Shown piece by piece: positions 8,484 through 17,036 of a stretch of 64,000 bases of DNA. Source of the stretch: Leeuwenhoekiella polynyae. Lineage in GTDB: Bacteria; Bacteroidota; Bacteroidia; Flavobacteriales; Flavobacteriaceae. The number at the start of each line of letters is the position of its first letter. Position 1 is the stretch's first letter. The stretch is from assembly GCF_042683665.1 (NCBI RefSeq), contig NZ_JBHUOO010000045.1; one strand, written 5' to 3'. Made by a program: the position numbers and the translations under genes. The notes beneath the pieces were generated by a model that worked only from the letters and a program-made list of their open reading frames with translations, made no database searches and was not told the DNA's origin.

Positions 8484-10892
8484 TTAATAATTAAATTTTA
8501 ATTGAATTCTAAAGTTTCGTCCTAGATCATCAGCAAAATAGCGCTGGCGATTTAGGTAATCACGATAGGCGGTGTTTAATATATTATCTACATAAAAGCC
8601 TACGGTTAATGTAGATTGTTTAAATACATCAAAATCAACGGATGATGTTAAATGAAATAAGCTGTATGCTTCTGGTGTTCGGCTTACTTCTACCCTTTCA
8701 GTAGTTTGCTCGCCGGCATCGTTGATATAAGTAACCTTAAAGTCATTATCTGGAAAACGAGTTTGCATTAAAACACTCTGATTGCGTAAGCCTAATTTGA
8801 GATTATTCCACTCAGGTTTTTGAAATCCAAACTTGGTATTTACGTTAGGTGCCGGCATATCAATTAATGGGCGATTACGATCTAGGTCTTCTCCATTTAC
8901 GTAAGCGAATACCGTTTGTAGGTCAAAATTTTCATTAAAAATATAAGCGGCTCGCAAGTCAACCCCAAACAATCGCGCATCAACTTGACCGTATTGATAT
9001 ACAGGAAAAGCTCCTCTATTCGTATACTGCAATCCACTTGGTTCCATAATGATAAAATCATTAATATGGTTGTAATATGGGTTGATCCCAAAGCTTAAAC
9101 CTTCGATTTGACCGGTAAATTCAACACTGGCTTTGTAAGATTGTTCTTGATTTAGTCTTAAGTCACCGAGTTCAATAATCGCCGCAGAATGATGCAAACC
9201 ATCACTAAAAAGTTCCGCTGGATTAGGAGCTCTAGAGGCACTGCTCAAGTTCAATTTTAAATCCCAGTTTGGTTTTATTCGATATCGAGCGCCTACAGTC
9301 CCGGAAAAATTATGGTAATCAAAAACAGGATTCACGAGCAGCTGACTATCTGATCGGCTAACCACCAGATCTCCATATTCCTCTTCATATCCCCGACTTT
9401 CCCAGCTGCTGTTTAAATAATATTTTTGTGCATCTACCTGCATAAAATCATATCTAATTCCACCATCTAAGCGCCATTCTGGCGACAGATCCACGTCGGC
9501 GGTAGCATACACGCCTGCAGTGTACATCTCATAATCAGGAATCAGTCTTCTAATTCCGGTATTGGGATCTGGAAAATTTTCTTGATAGGAAACTTCTGCA
9601 CCAAAGTTGGCTTTAAAATCTGTTGCCGCATCATAAAGAAAGTTAGATGCCAAAGTATGAGTCGTTAATCTTAAGTCTAATGAAGGTTTATCCCTGTCAT
9701 CACCTCGGCGAATATCAAACTCCTTTCGGTTATTTTGCTGAAAAGAGTAATCCAGATTGAGCTTTCCGGCATTTTCAAAGCGTTTGTAAAAGCTGAGTTT
9801 AGCTAAATGATGAGAAACATCTTGTTTAGGAGCGTTGATATCATAGGTGAAATCACGCACATAATTGGGTTCTCCATTATTTATCGCACGAATCAAATCG
9901 CTCAAATTACCTATATGACTGGCTCTTAAAATACCAATTTCTGAATTGTAGAAGCTATAGTAAGCATCAAATCCGTAAGTGAATTTGTTCAGTCCGAATC
10001 CCACTGAAAAGTCGCGTTCTCTCAAGCCTGTGTTGGTTAGTACATAATCAGGAGCACGTAAATCGCCCGCATATTTAGCAGTACCTTGACCTTGAACATA
10101 AAATCCGCTTTTATAAGCTTTCAGTAGACTGGTGGTTAGTCCTATACTTCTTCCGTTGCTCGCACCGCTTAAAATAGTTTTACCGTATAATGTATCTTTT
10201 ATTGGAGCTTTCGGCGCGTTTGTAACAATTACTCCACCAACGGCATCTCCGCCATAGCGTAATGCGCTAGCGCCCTTTACAACTGTAACATTTCCTGCAG
10301 CATTAATATCAAGATTTGGAGCGTGCTCAACACCCCATTCTTGATCTTCCATTCTTGTACCATTGTTTATAATTAAGACCCTACTGCTGTGTAAACCGTT
10401 GATAACAGGTTTTACAACCGTGCTTCCGGTATTTAGCGAGGAAACTCCGGGAACTTCCCGTAGCGCATCCCCTAAACTGGCATTGCTGTATTGCTCTAAA
10501 GTTTCGGAATGTAAAGTAGTTGAAACACTAGACACCGAACCCTTATTGGCATTTTCCCCCTGAACAGTAACAGCATTCAGTTCTTCGGTATGATGCTCTA
10601 ATTTAAAATCGCGTGTGACATTCTTAGTAACTTCTACCGTAAATTCTGCTACTTCACACTCGGGATGAGTAATTGTAATCGTGTAGGTCCCCACACATAA
10701 ACCTTCTAATTTATAATTTCCATCAAAATCAGATAACGCATAAATCTCATAGCCATTTACACTAAGGGTAGAATTTACTAATGCATCCCCATCGTGAAAA
10801 TCACGCACGACACCGCTAATGCTATAATTACATTGTTGAGCCTGAAGCTGAATCCCCAGAAACAGCATAAGCATCAAACTGAAAAATTTCAT
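8484..10892 (-). CDS. TonB-dependent receptor with carboxypeptidase-regulatory-like domain
   Basis: An 802-residue outer-membrane active transporter. A signal peptide (residues 1-18, ending QLQAQ) is followed by a CarboxypepD_reg-like beta-sandwich (about 22-100), a plug domain (about 115-230, with GDALREVPGVSSL and VKGASALRYGGDAVGGVIVTN) and a 22-strand-type barrel closing with an aromatic residue (FRIQLKFNY). It is not a SusC: there is no SusD neighbour and the length is only about 800 residues. The N-terminal domain includes CNYS, GLCVGT and HPECEVAEF, and HHTEE precedes the plug. Together with the adjacent His/Cys protein this favours a metal such as zinc, copper or iron as substrate, by inference. 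Confidence 0.92.
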   Translation of the reverse strand: MKFFSLMLMLFLGIQLQAQQCNYSISGVVRDFHDGDALVNSTLSVNGYEIYALSDFDGNYKLEGLCVGTYTITITHPECEVAEFTVEVTKNVTRDFKLEHHTEELNAVTVQGENANKGSVSSVSTTLHSETLEQYSNASLGDALREVPGVSSLNTGSTVVKPVINGLHSSRVLIINNGTRMEDQEWGVEHAPNLDINAAGNVTVVKGASALRYGGDAVGGVIVTNAPKAPIKDTLYGKTILSGASNGRSIGLTTSLLKAYKSGFYVQGQGTAKYAGDLRAPDYVLTNTGLRERDFSVGFGLNKFTYGFDAYYSFYNSEIGILRASHIGNLSDLIRAINNGEPNYVRDFTYDINAPKQDVSHHLAKLSFYKRFENAGKLNLDYSFQQNNRKEFDIRRGDDRDKPSLDLRLTTHTLASNFLYDAATDFKANFGAEVSYQENFPDPNTGIRRLIPDYEMYTAGVYATADVDLSPEWRLDGGIRYDFMQVDAQKYYLNSSWESRGYEEEYGDLVVSRSDSQLLVNPVFDYHNFSGTVGARYRIKPNWDLKLNLSSASRAPNPAELFSDGLHHSAAIIELGDLRLNQEQSYKASVEFTGQIEGLSFGINPYYNHINDFIIMEPSGLQYTNRGAFPVYQYGQVDARLFGVDLRAAYIFNENFDLQTVFAYVNGEDLDRNRPLIDMPAPNVNTKFGFQKPEWNNLKLGLRNQSVLMQTRFPDNDFKVTYINDAGEQTTERVEVSRTPEAYSLFHLTSSVDFDVFKQSTLTVGFYVDNILNTAYRDYLNRQRYFADDLGRNFRIQLKFNY

Positions 10893-11032
10893 ATTTGAAA
10901 AATTGTATCCTTTTACAGGATGATTATCAGTTTATTTAAAAAAAGTTTTGGTGCAAATCAAAAATGTTTACAACACAAACCTGATAATAAGACTGCTCTC
11001 ATTATCTATAAATAACCCAAAGGAATATGGGC
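10893..11032 (-). promoter_or_regulatory. leader of TonB receptor with GATAAT-like elements
   Basis: This 140-bp gap contains the palindrome TGATTATCA (10920-10928) and further GATAAT/ATTATC half-sites (about 10982-11010). Fur-type regulators bind arrays of GATAAT. A TTGATTTG string on the minus strand near 10958 resembles, imperfectly, a -7 box. This is suggestive only. Confidence 0.25.
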
Positions 11033-11347
11033 TTAAACTGATACGGGCGGTGCTTTATTAAGCGAGATGCCAAAAGGAAACCGGTTTATTTTAATAAAGT
11101 CAGTATAAAAAACCGGAGTATTATAAGATGCAACTGGCGATTGCAACTGAAAATCATAAACAGGAGGTAAATCAAAATCTAAATTTTGTTTCTGTTTATG
11201 AGTAAGCAAACACAACTCACAATGCGATCCTTTTACAGAATCGTTGTCGTGAACGTATTTGTGAATATCTACAACTTTAAAAGCAAAAATAGCCAGTACC
11301 AGCAAAATGCTGAGGGCGGCTTTAATATTTTTACTTTTTGAAATCAT
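11033..11347 (-). CDS. small His/Cys-containing membrane-anchored protein
   Basis: A 104-residue protein with an N-terminal signal or anchor segment (about residues 9-25), then VVDIHKYVHDND and SHCELCLLTHKQKQ at about 42-55, which groups His and Cys residues as in metal-binding sites. The C-terminus reads PFGISLNKAPPVSV. Proteins of this shape precede TonB receptors in Bacteroidetes metal loci, and here it lies directly upstream of one. The function is unknown; a metal-sensing or buffering role is inference. Its -7 box lies at 11363-11370. Confidence 0.65.
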   Translation of the reverse strand: MISKSKNIKAALSILLVLAIFAFKVVDIHKYVHDNDSVKGSHCELCLLTHKQKQNLDFDLPPVYDFQLQSPVASYNTPVFYTDFIKINRFPFGISLNKAPPVSV

Positions 11348-11362
11348 AGTGCGAAATTAAGA

Positions 11363-11370
11363 CAAAGTTA
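11363..11370 (-). promoter_or_regulatory. -7 promoter box for the His/Cys protein
   Basis: The minus strand reads TAACTTTG (TAnnTTTG), 15 bases before the ATG at 11347 and just after the stop of the DUF2490 gene. A TTTG at 11386-11389 (minus) is 15 bases further upstream, shorter than the usual spacing of about 20. Confidence 0.5.
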
Positions 11371-12087
11371 TTAGAATGTATGAAACAAACTTACGATGAG
11401 CTGCCCTTTTGTTTGTGTATTAGTTACTTCGCGCATATACGAAAGTTCAGCTCTAAGACCAGATCTTATTTGATATCCCACTCCACCAAATAACCAAGTG
11501 CGGTCGTAAAGGCTTACAGTCTGACCCTTACCTATTTGCTGCTGACCGTTAACAAAGAGTTCTCCTGCGACCCAAAGAAAAAATGTTTTAGGGCCCATCG
11601 TTTTTTTATTCAATGGAAGTTTCGCATTTAAAAAATATCGGTATCGCGTTCTAAAATCTTGATTTTCCACAAAGCGTTCTTCTAAACGGATGCGGTGTAA
11701 TATTGCAATACGACCTTCAAAAAATTGATTATTCCAGATGAGATCTTGATACAGTCTGTTCTCAAAGCTTTGCTCATTACTAGGGCCAAACGTCCCACTA
11801 TTAAAATAGGAGTAACCGGCAACTGCTCTTAGAGAAGATCCCGGAATCTTATAGGATAATCCTGCTCTTAAAATCAATTGCTGAAAATCATTAGTAACAT
11901 TAAAACTACGCTGTTGTATATCAGCCATAATGCCAAAATTACTTTCGCCAAAATCTGTGTCAAAAAAATATCCGTACCAGGCACCCAATTCGTGGTTACC
12001 CTTTTGCGCTTGTACACCTCCAATTGAAAGTATTATAAAAGCAAAAGGCAGAAATAATATTTTTGATTTCTTAAAAGAATTATGCAT
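11371..12087 (-). CDS. DUF2490 family outer-membrane beta-barrel protein
   Basis: A 238-residue exported protein with a signal peptide (residues 1-27, ending GVQAQ). The rest is made of alternating amphipathic beta strands (HELGAWYGYFFDTDF, RTRYRYFLNAKLPL, LRAELSYMREVTN) and ends in a phenylalanine (VSLFHTF), the usual C-terminal signal of barrels assembled by Bam. The pattern fits DUF2490, a Bacteroidetes family without a known substrate. It starts 9 bp after the helicase gene and is probably cotranscribed with it, though the functional link is unclear. Confidence 0.8.
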   Translation of the reverse strand: MHNSFKKSKILFLPFAFIILSIGGVQAQKGNHELGAWYGYFFDTDFGESNFGIMADIQQRSFNVTNDFQQLILRAGLSYKIPGSSLRAVAGYSYFNSGTFGPSNEQSFENRLYQDLIWNNQFFEGRIAILHRIRLEERFVENQDFRTRYRYFLNAKLPLNKKTMGPKTFFLWVAGELFVNGQQQIGKGQTVSLYDRTWLFGGVGYQIRSGLRAELSYMREVTNTQTKGQLIVSLFHTF

Positions 12088-12096
12088 AAATAAAGA

Positions 12097-13626
12097 CTAT
12101 TGAGCCGGTACATTGGCATACATCTGGCTAAGTTTAAGCCTTAATTTACGCATATAATCTTCTTCTAACCAGTCTTTATAATTCTTTGTATTTTTCATAA
12201 TACAATACGAATACAGACGTATGCGATATTGTATCTCTTCTTTGAGTTCCCGAGCTAGAATACGTGCATCAAAAACATCTTCTGTATTTTCAAAAACAAT
12301 TTTTGCGTGCTGATTTATAGATCGCTCAAGCGCTTCTTTAGACTTTAAGCCTTTCGCAAAAACATCTTCGTACTCTTTTTTAATATCAAAATCTATACGC
12401 TCACTATTACTAAATTGTGCTCGTAATTCAGGAGGCATCACATATTCAAAATTGCGCTCAATTTCTTCGTCACTCACTAGATTTTCAAGGTAGAAATCAG
12501 GATATAAGAAAATATCATTCCAATCCATAGGTGCGTCCCACAGACCGAAACGCGCCATATTATTACCTAAATCTATAACTTCAAATTTTTTCTTGTTTGG
12601 TAACACACGAGATCCCCTACCTATCATCTGAAAATACAAGGTTAACGATCGCGTTGCACGGTTCAAAATAATAGTTTCCACCGAAGGTTCATCAAAACCA
12701 GTGGTCAAAATACTCACCGATGTTAAAATAGCATCTGGAGTATTCTTAAACCATTTCAAAATTTCTTTCCGCTCTTTATTGGTATGTGTGTTGTCTAGGT
12801 GTCGTACATCATAACCGGCTTCTTTAAAGGTTTCATATACATAACGGGAAGTATTGATCCCGTTATTGAAGATTAAAGTTTTAGTGCCTTTAGCTTGCTC
12901 TTCATAAGCAGCGAGTAATTTTTCTTGCATACTGTGATTGGTATACAAGATTTCAGATGATTTTACGGTGTAATCCCCATTTATACCAACCTGAAGGGTT
13001 TTCAAGCCTACATCATACGTATGCATATTGGCTTTCGCTAAAAAGCCTTTCTCTATTAGAGAACCTATACTCTCACCTATTATAAGTTTACGGTAGTTGT
13101 CTTTCATAGGCAACTTCACGTTAGAACTCAATGGTGTTGCCGTTACTCCTAATATAAAAGCATCTTTAAAATAGCTGAATAACTTTCTAAATGAATTGTA
13201 ATGCGCCTCATCAATAATAACCAGGCCGATATCTTTTATATCTATTTGCTCATCCTGAAGGCGATTATTAAGAGTTTCAACCATCGCTACATAACACATG
13301 TAATCTTCATTTCCCTCAAGAGTTTTAACTTTGCTGTTGATGACCATATTAGGCACATCAAAGCCTTTCAGCATTTTTGAAGTTTGTGAAGAAAGCTCGA
13401 TACGGTGTGTGAGAATAACAACTTTTTTCTTCTTTTCTGCAATGTATCTGCGTACAATTTCGGAAAATATAACTGTCTTACCACCACCTGTAGGAAGCTG
13501 ATAAAGAAGGTTAAAGTCATCAGACTCCTCTTCTATACAGTTAAAAATTCTATCAAGATCATTCAGTTGATAGCTGTATAATTCTTTGCCGTTACTCGTG
13601 TCTTGCTCTAGTGCCTTTTTACTCAA
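12097..13626 (-). CDS. DEAD/DEAH-box (SF2) helicase
   Basis: A 509-residue cytosolic superfamily-2 helicase of the UvrB/Res-III (SSL2-like) type. Walker A PTGGGKT is at residues 45-51, DEAH at 139-142, TATP at 162-165, and motif VI QMIGRGSR lies near residue 340. The C-terminal 120 residues form a family-specific helical extension without recognisable nuclease motifs. It is a stand-alone gene, not part of a restriction system here. The start appears to be a TTG at 13626 because no in-frame ATG precedes the helicase core; the -7 box at 13657-13664 supports that position. Confidence 0.9.
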   Translation of the reverse strand: MSKKALEQDTSNGKELYSYQLNDLDRIFNCIEEESDDFNLLYQLPTGGGKTVIFSEIVRRYIAEKKKKVVILTHRIELSSQTSKMLKGFDVPNMVINSKVKTLEGNEDYMCYVAMVETLNNRLQDEQIDIKDIGLVIIDEAHYNSFRKLFSYFKDAFILGVTATPLSSNVKLPMKDNYRKLIIGESIGSLIEKGFLAKANMHTYDVGLKTLQVGINGDYTVKSSEILYTNHSMQEKLLAAYEEQAKGTKTLIFNNGINTSRYVYETFKEAGYDVRHLDNTHTNKERKEILKWFKNTPDAILTSVSILTTGFDEPSVETIILNRATRSLTLYFQMIGRGSRVLPNKKKFEVIDLGNNMARFGLWDAPMDWNDIFLYPDFYLENLVSDEEIERNFEYVMPPELRAQFSNSERIDFDIKKEYEDVFAKGLKSKEALERSINQHAKIVFENTEDVFDARILARELKEEIQYRIRLYSYCIMKNTKNYKDWLEEDYMRKLRLKLSQMYANVPAQ

Positions 13627-13656
13627 AAGTTAGGTATATTTAAATGGTGAATTTTG

Positions 13657-13664
13657 CAAAAATA
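13657..13664 (-). promoter_or_regulatory. -7 promoter box for the helicase gene
   Basis: The minus strand reads TATTTTTG, 30 bases before the TTG start at 13626. Confidence 0.5.
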
Positions 13665-13850
13665 AGGCATTTAAAGGGCTTCTCGAAAAATTGCAATAGG
13701 AATTGTAGAATTAATAATTTTGACTAATTGTTTCCCAAAATAATAGTCAGAGATAGCCAAAATTTTAAAAGGGTGATAAAAACTTTAGTTACCCCTATAT
13801 AAAATTGAAAAAAATAAGCAAAGCACAACATTAGAAAATACCTAATCTGT

Positions 13851-13858
13851 TACCTTTG
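13851..13858 (+). promoter_or_regulatory. -7 promoter box for the acidic 127-residue protein
   Basis: TACCTTTG fits TAnnTTTG. It lies 22 bases before the TTG start at 13881; no clear -33 TTG is seen. Confidence 0.5.
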
Positions 13859-13880
13859 TGTCAAAATAAAACAGACCATT

Positions 13881-14264
13881 TTGAAGAATCCAAAAGCGAT
13901 AAAACTTATAAATAAGCTCATTGATGAAGTTGAGCAAAACGGTATCATTACAAATACTGTTGTAGAAGATTTGCAAAACCTAAGACCGTTTGCGGTTGAA
14001 GAAAAGCGTCCTTTATTAGCAAAAACCATCAGGTTGGTATTTGAACATATAGAAGCGTACCAAACTTTTGATATTCCAATTCCTGAGGAAGAGCCTATTG
14101 AAGGATATGAAGATTTACTTGAAGAGGAAGAAGAAACCACTTTTGTTCCTGCAGAAAGCTTACTTTACTTGCTTAACCTAGTTGCAGAGCCTGAAAACAA
14201 GACTAACCGTCTTGATTTAAGAGCTTATGTTGAATCGCTACAAGAATATGCTGAAGAGCACTAA
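13881..14264 (+). CDS. conserved acidic protein, unknown function
   Basis: A 127-residue soluble, helical protein. Residues 66-92 form an acidic Pro/Glu-rich stretch (PIPEEEPIEGYEDLLEEEEE), and the C-terminus is a predicted helix pair rich in Leu and Glu. There is no signal peptide and no motif I recognise. It appears to be one of the lineage-restricted proteins of Flavobacteriia. The start is a TTG: no ATG lies between the promoter box and the coding frame. It ends at a shared terminator facing the second SDR gene. Confidence 0.75.
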   Translation: MKNPKAIKLINKLIDEVEQNGIITNTVVEDLQNLRPFAVEEKRPLLAKTIRLVFEHIEAYQTFDIPIPEEEPIEGYEDLLEEEEETTFVPAESLLYLLNLVAEPENKTNRLDLRAYVESLQEYAEEH

Positions 14265-14295
14265 TCAGTTATAGCTTTAAAAAATTTAAAAAACA

Positions 14296-14326
14296 AAAAC
14301 CACTTGCTACAAGCAGGTGTTTTTTG
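14296..14326. terminator. bidirectional intrinsic terminator
   Basis: CACTTGC (14301-14307) pairs with GCAGGTG (14313-14319), with one G-T pair, between A-rich and T-rich flanks. It separates the converging genes ending at 14264 and 14347. Confidence 0.8.
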
Positions 14327-14346
14327 TTTTGATCAAATTGATAAAC

Positions 14347-15066
14347 TTAGTTCTTTGGTGGTTTAGAAGGTCTCACCTCTATTTTACTTGGTAGGGTACG
14401 TGGATTCATTTTTAATAAATCTACCACTAATTCGCCTATATCTTCACTTTGAATTTTCCAATTGTCCTTATTAGTAGGTTCATTACCATTAAACTGCGTA
14501 GCTACAGAACCCGGCATTATAGTAGAAACTTTAATATCATCCTGCCTTAAGTCTAACATAATTGCCTGAGAAAAACCGGTTAAACCAAACTTACTCGCAT
14601 TATAAGCAGATCCATTTGCAAAGAAATTAGTTCCTGCAAGACTTGATATAGTAAAAATGTATCCTTTAGATTGTTTCAAAGCATTTAAAGAAGCTTTTAC
14701 ACTATAAAAAACACCTGTTAAATTGGTATCTATAGTTTCTTGCCACTGATCAACTGTCATATCTTCAATACTTGCAAAATGTCCTAAACCGGCATTTGCT
14801 ACTAAAACATCAATTTGACCAAACTCTGCAATAACAGTATCTACCGCCTGGATTTGACTTTCCATAGAACGCACATCTGCTTTCACACCTAGGGCCTTTC
14901 CTTTACCGTTATTATTCAATTCCTTAGCAGCTTTTTCTGCAGCTGAAATGGTTCGGCTGGTTATGGCTACATTCATTCCTAATTCTAGAAGAGCTTCTGC
15001 AACTCCCCTACCTATTCCTTTTGTTCCGCCTGTTATTAAGGCGACTTTATTTTTAAATTTCTCCAT
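14347..15066 (-). CDS. SDR family NAD(P)-dependent oxidoreductase
   Basis: A 239-residue short-chain dehydrogenase. TGGTKGIG at 12-19 binds the cofactor, NAG is at 91-93, the catalytic Ser is near 141, and Tyr155-Lys159 are the YxxxK pair. TSRT after beta-2 is compatible with NADP(H). It resembles FabG-like 3-ketoacyl/3-hydroxyacyl reductases, but there is no fatty-acid gene nearby, so the substrate is open. It is transcribed away from the VTT membrane-protein gene. Confidence 0.9.
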   Translation of the reverse strand: MEKFKNKVALITGGTKGIGRGVAEALLELGMNVAITSRTISAAEKAAKELNNNGKGKALGVKADVRSMESQIQAVDTVIAEFGQIDVLVANAGLGHFASIEDMTVDQWQETIDTNLTGVFYSVKASLNALKQSKGYIFTISSLAGTNFFANGSAYNASKFGLTGFSQAIMLDLRQDDIKVSTIMPGSVATQFNGNEPTNKDNWKIQSEDIGELVVDLLKMNPRTLPSKIEVRPSKPPKN

Positions 15067-15161
15067 ATTTTAAAAATAAGGCTAATTGCAGTTTTAGCAC
15101 GATTGGCTAAATTAAAGTTTTCATAAATATGAAGTTTTATAACAATATTAGCACCGCTATT

Positions 15162-15192
15162 TTGTTAGCGCATAAACCATACGTTATATTTG
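15162..15192 (+). promoter_or_regulatory. promoter with -33 and -7 boxes for VTT-protein operon
   Basis: TTG at 15162-15164 and TATATTTG at 15185-15192 are 20 bases apart, the expected Bacteroidota spacing. Transcription would start near 15197, inside the longest reading frame, which supports the ATG at 15204 as the true start. Confidence 0.65.
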
Positions 15193-15203
15193 CAAAAAAA
15201 TTA

Positions 15204-15821
15204 ATGAGTCAGAACACCAAAACCAAGAAAAAGTCTAGAATCAGACTTTTACATCAATATTATAAATTCACAGGATTTTATTCTTTTTTAGGCGGAAGTC
15301 TCAAGAAAGCACTTACTCCTATTGTGTTATTTATAATAGCACTTCTTTGTGTTCATTATTTTGTTATTGACATTAACGATCTGTTGGTTAAAATGACAGA
15401 TACATTCCCTCCTTTTTGGGTTCTTACTGTCTTTTTTATTTCTGAAAGTATTCTCGGGCTTATTCCACCAGAAATCTTTATTGCGTGGAGTGATAAGATG
15501 CCAGACCCTATATTGTACCTTTCTTTAATTGCTGTATTATCCTATACTGGTGGTATTATAAGTTATTTTATGGGTAGAGCATCAACTAGAATTAATGCTG
15601 TACACGAATACCTTGAAGTTAAGATGGCAAAGCATCTTAAAAATGCCCGAAAATGGGGCGGTTTTTTGATCGTTGTAGGAGCTATTTTACCAGTACCTTT
15701 TGCAGTTAGCAGTATGGCTGCAGGGATGATTAAATATCCATTTATTAATTATTTACTTTTCGGCCTGTTACGTTTTGTGCGCTTTGCAATTTATGGAGCC
15801 GCAATATTCAATTTAGTCTAA
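15204..15821 (+). CDS. VTT-domain (DedA/SNARE-associated-like) membrane protein
   Basis: A membrane protein of 205 residues from the ATG at 15204 (the open frame reaches back to 15129, but the promoter lies inside that extension). It has a basic N-terminus, about five to six membrane segments, and the VTT-type re-entrant motif region SESILGLIPPEIFIAW plus GAILPVPFAVSSMAAGMIKYPF. VTT/DedA proteins are lipid scramblases or flippases of the inner membrane and affect envelope homeostasis; the exact lipid is unknown. The next gene's ATG follows the stop codon with no gap, so the two are cotranscribed and likely coupled. Confidence 0.8.
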   Translation: MSQNTKTKKKSRIRLLHQYYKFTGFYSFLGGSLKKALTPIVLFIIALLCVHYFVIDINDLLVKMTDTFPPFWVLTVFFISESILGLIPPEIFIAWSDKMPDPILYLSLIAVLSYTGGIISYFMGRASTRINAVHEYLEVKMAKHLKNARKWGGFLIVVGAILPVPFAVSSMAAGMIKYPFINYLLFGLLRFVRFAIYGAAIFNLV

Positions 15822-16103
15822 ATGATTAAAGCTTTCCAGATCATCAGTATTTTAGAAGGAATCTCGTTACTTCTGATATTGTTTGTTACTATGCCCTTAA
15901 AATATGGTTTTGACAACCATGGCCCCAACCAAGTAATCGGTATGGCTCACGGCCTTTTATTTTTGACCTATGTAGTACTGGCCATTTTAGTCAAATATGA
16001 ATTGAACTGGAATTTTAAGACACTACTTATTGTTTTACTTTGTTCTATAATCCCTTTTGGAACATTCTGGATGGATAAGCAATATTTAAAAGGAAAAGCG
16101 TAA
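15822..16103 (+). CDS. DUF3817 family membrane protein
   Basis: A 93-residue integral membrane protein with three segments (about residues 5-25, 41-57, 66-82) and the family signature EGISLLLILFVTMPLKY...MAHGLLF. The conserved GxxHG-type sequence (IGMAHGLLFL) is present. Its role is unknown. Its start codon touches the stop of the VTT gene, implying translational coupling, and the secreted dipeptidase follows 12 bp later, so these three genes probably form one operon. Confidence 0.85.
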   Translation: MIKAFQIISILEGISLLLILFVTMPLKYGFDNHGPNQVIGMAHGLLFLTYVVLAILVKYELNWNFKTLLIVLLCSIIPFGTFWMDKQYLKGKA

Positions 16104-16115
16104 AGCAACATAATT

Positions 16116-16727
16116 ATGAAAGCATTTCTAGTTTTGATTTTAATTTTAGTTTCTGGCTTTGTTTCAGCTCAACAAACCGAAAAACCTTTAGTTAAATTAG
16201 ATACTCTAAAAGATGGCTTTACCTATGATATTAGATATGCTAGCGATAATAACTTTTTAAAAGAAGCTTTCTACGATTGTGCCGCTTGTTATTTACGACC
16301 AGAAGTTGCTGAAGCTCTAAAAGAAGCCAATCATTACTTCTGTGAAAAAGGGTATCGTATCGTTCTTTTTGACTGCTACAGACCGGTGAGTGCCCAGAAA
16401 AAAATGTGGGCTGTTTACCCAAATGCACAATATGTAGCAAATCCGTATACTACGGGCTCTGTTCACAATCGTGGTGCAGCTGTAGATATAAGTCTCGAGA
16501 AATTAGATGGTACTCCGGTTGATATGGGTACTGATCACGACTTTTTTGGCAGAGAAGCACATATAGATAATAGGACGCTCCCAAAAGATGTTTTGGCAAA
16601 TAGAAAATTACTTCAAGAGGGGATGATACGCTGTGGCTTTGAGACTATTCGTACAGAATGGTGGCATTTTAACTACAAAAAAAATTACTCTTACAAAATC
16701 ATCGACTTCGATTTTGAATGTAATTAA
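16116..16727 (+). CDS. D-alanyl-D-alanine dipeptidase, VanX/DdpX-like (peptidase M15D)
   Basis: A 203-residue exported zinc peptidase. A signal peptide (residues 1-18, ending GFVSAQ) precedes the M15 fold. SVHNRGAAVDIS is the SxHxxGxAxD motif with zinc ligands His and Asp; EWWHFNY supplies the catalytic Glu and the third zinc ligand His. FDCYRPVSAQ is the conserved Arg motif. Members hydrolyse D-Ala-D-Ala; DdpX-type enzymes recycle it during growth, and VanX does so in glycopeptide resistance. No vanH or vanA is present here, so a cell-wall turnover role is more likely than resistance. It is secreted to the periplasm. Confidence 0.9.
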   Translation: MKAFLVLILILVSGFVSAQQTEKPLVKLDTLKDGFTYDIRYASDNNFLKEAFYDCAACYLRPEVAEALKEANHYFCEKGYRIVLFDCYRPVSAQKKMWAVYPNAQYVANPYTTGSVHNRGAAVDISLEKLDGTPVDMGTDHDFFGREAHIDNRTLPKDVLANRKLLQEGMIRCGFETIRTEWWHFNYKKNYSYKIIDFDFECN

Positions 16728-17036
16728 CACGCTTCAATAAAATTTTAGAACCAGCTTCAAATTACTATTAATTCATTTTTTTTAGGTGAATTTTAAACAA
16801 TTCGCGTTTTCACCTGTTATATACTGCGAAAAAATCAAGTTTAAAGCTTCAGTTTTTGTCTTATTACACAAAATTATCTTTATAGTGAGGTAATTCTTTT
16901 TGATAATAATTCTTAAAATCACTCGGTTTTGACCCGGATTTTCCCAAATCCTTGTTAAAAGACAGTAGCTCAAAAACCGACCACTCTTTTTCCACGTAAG
17001 TTTCAATAAGTATTAATAACCAAAGAAACTCAAATT
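16728..17036. other. 309-bp intergenic region before the ferritin-like genes
   Basis: No convincing gene. TTTG at 16855-16858 and TATCTTTA at 16875-16882 form a weak promoter (spacing 16, last base A instead of G), which would give a leader of about 150 bases. A small GGATTT-TCCC-AAATCC hairpin lies in that leader at about 16936-16951. I cannot assign a regulatory function to it. Confidence 0.4.

Noticed and set aside
16782..17006. Minus-strand frame of 74 codons before the ferritin-like gene
   Set aside because: No start context or family resemblance, composition typical of random AT-rich sequence, and it covers the leader of a real plus-strand operon.
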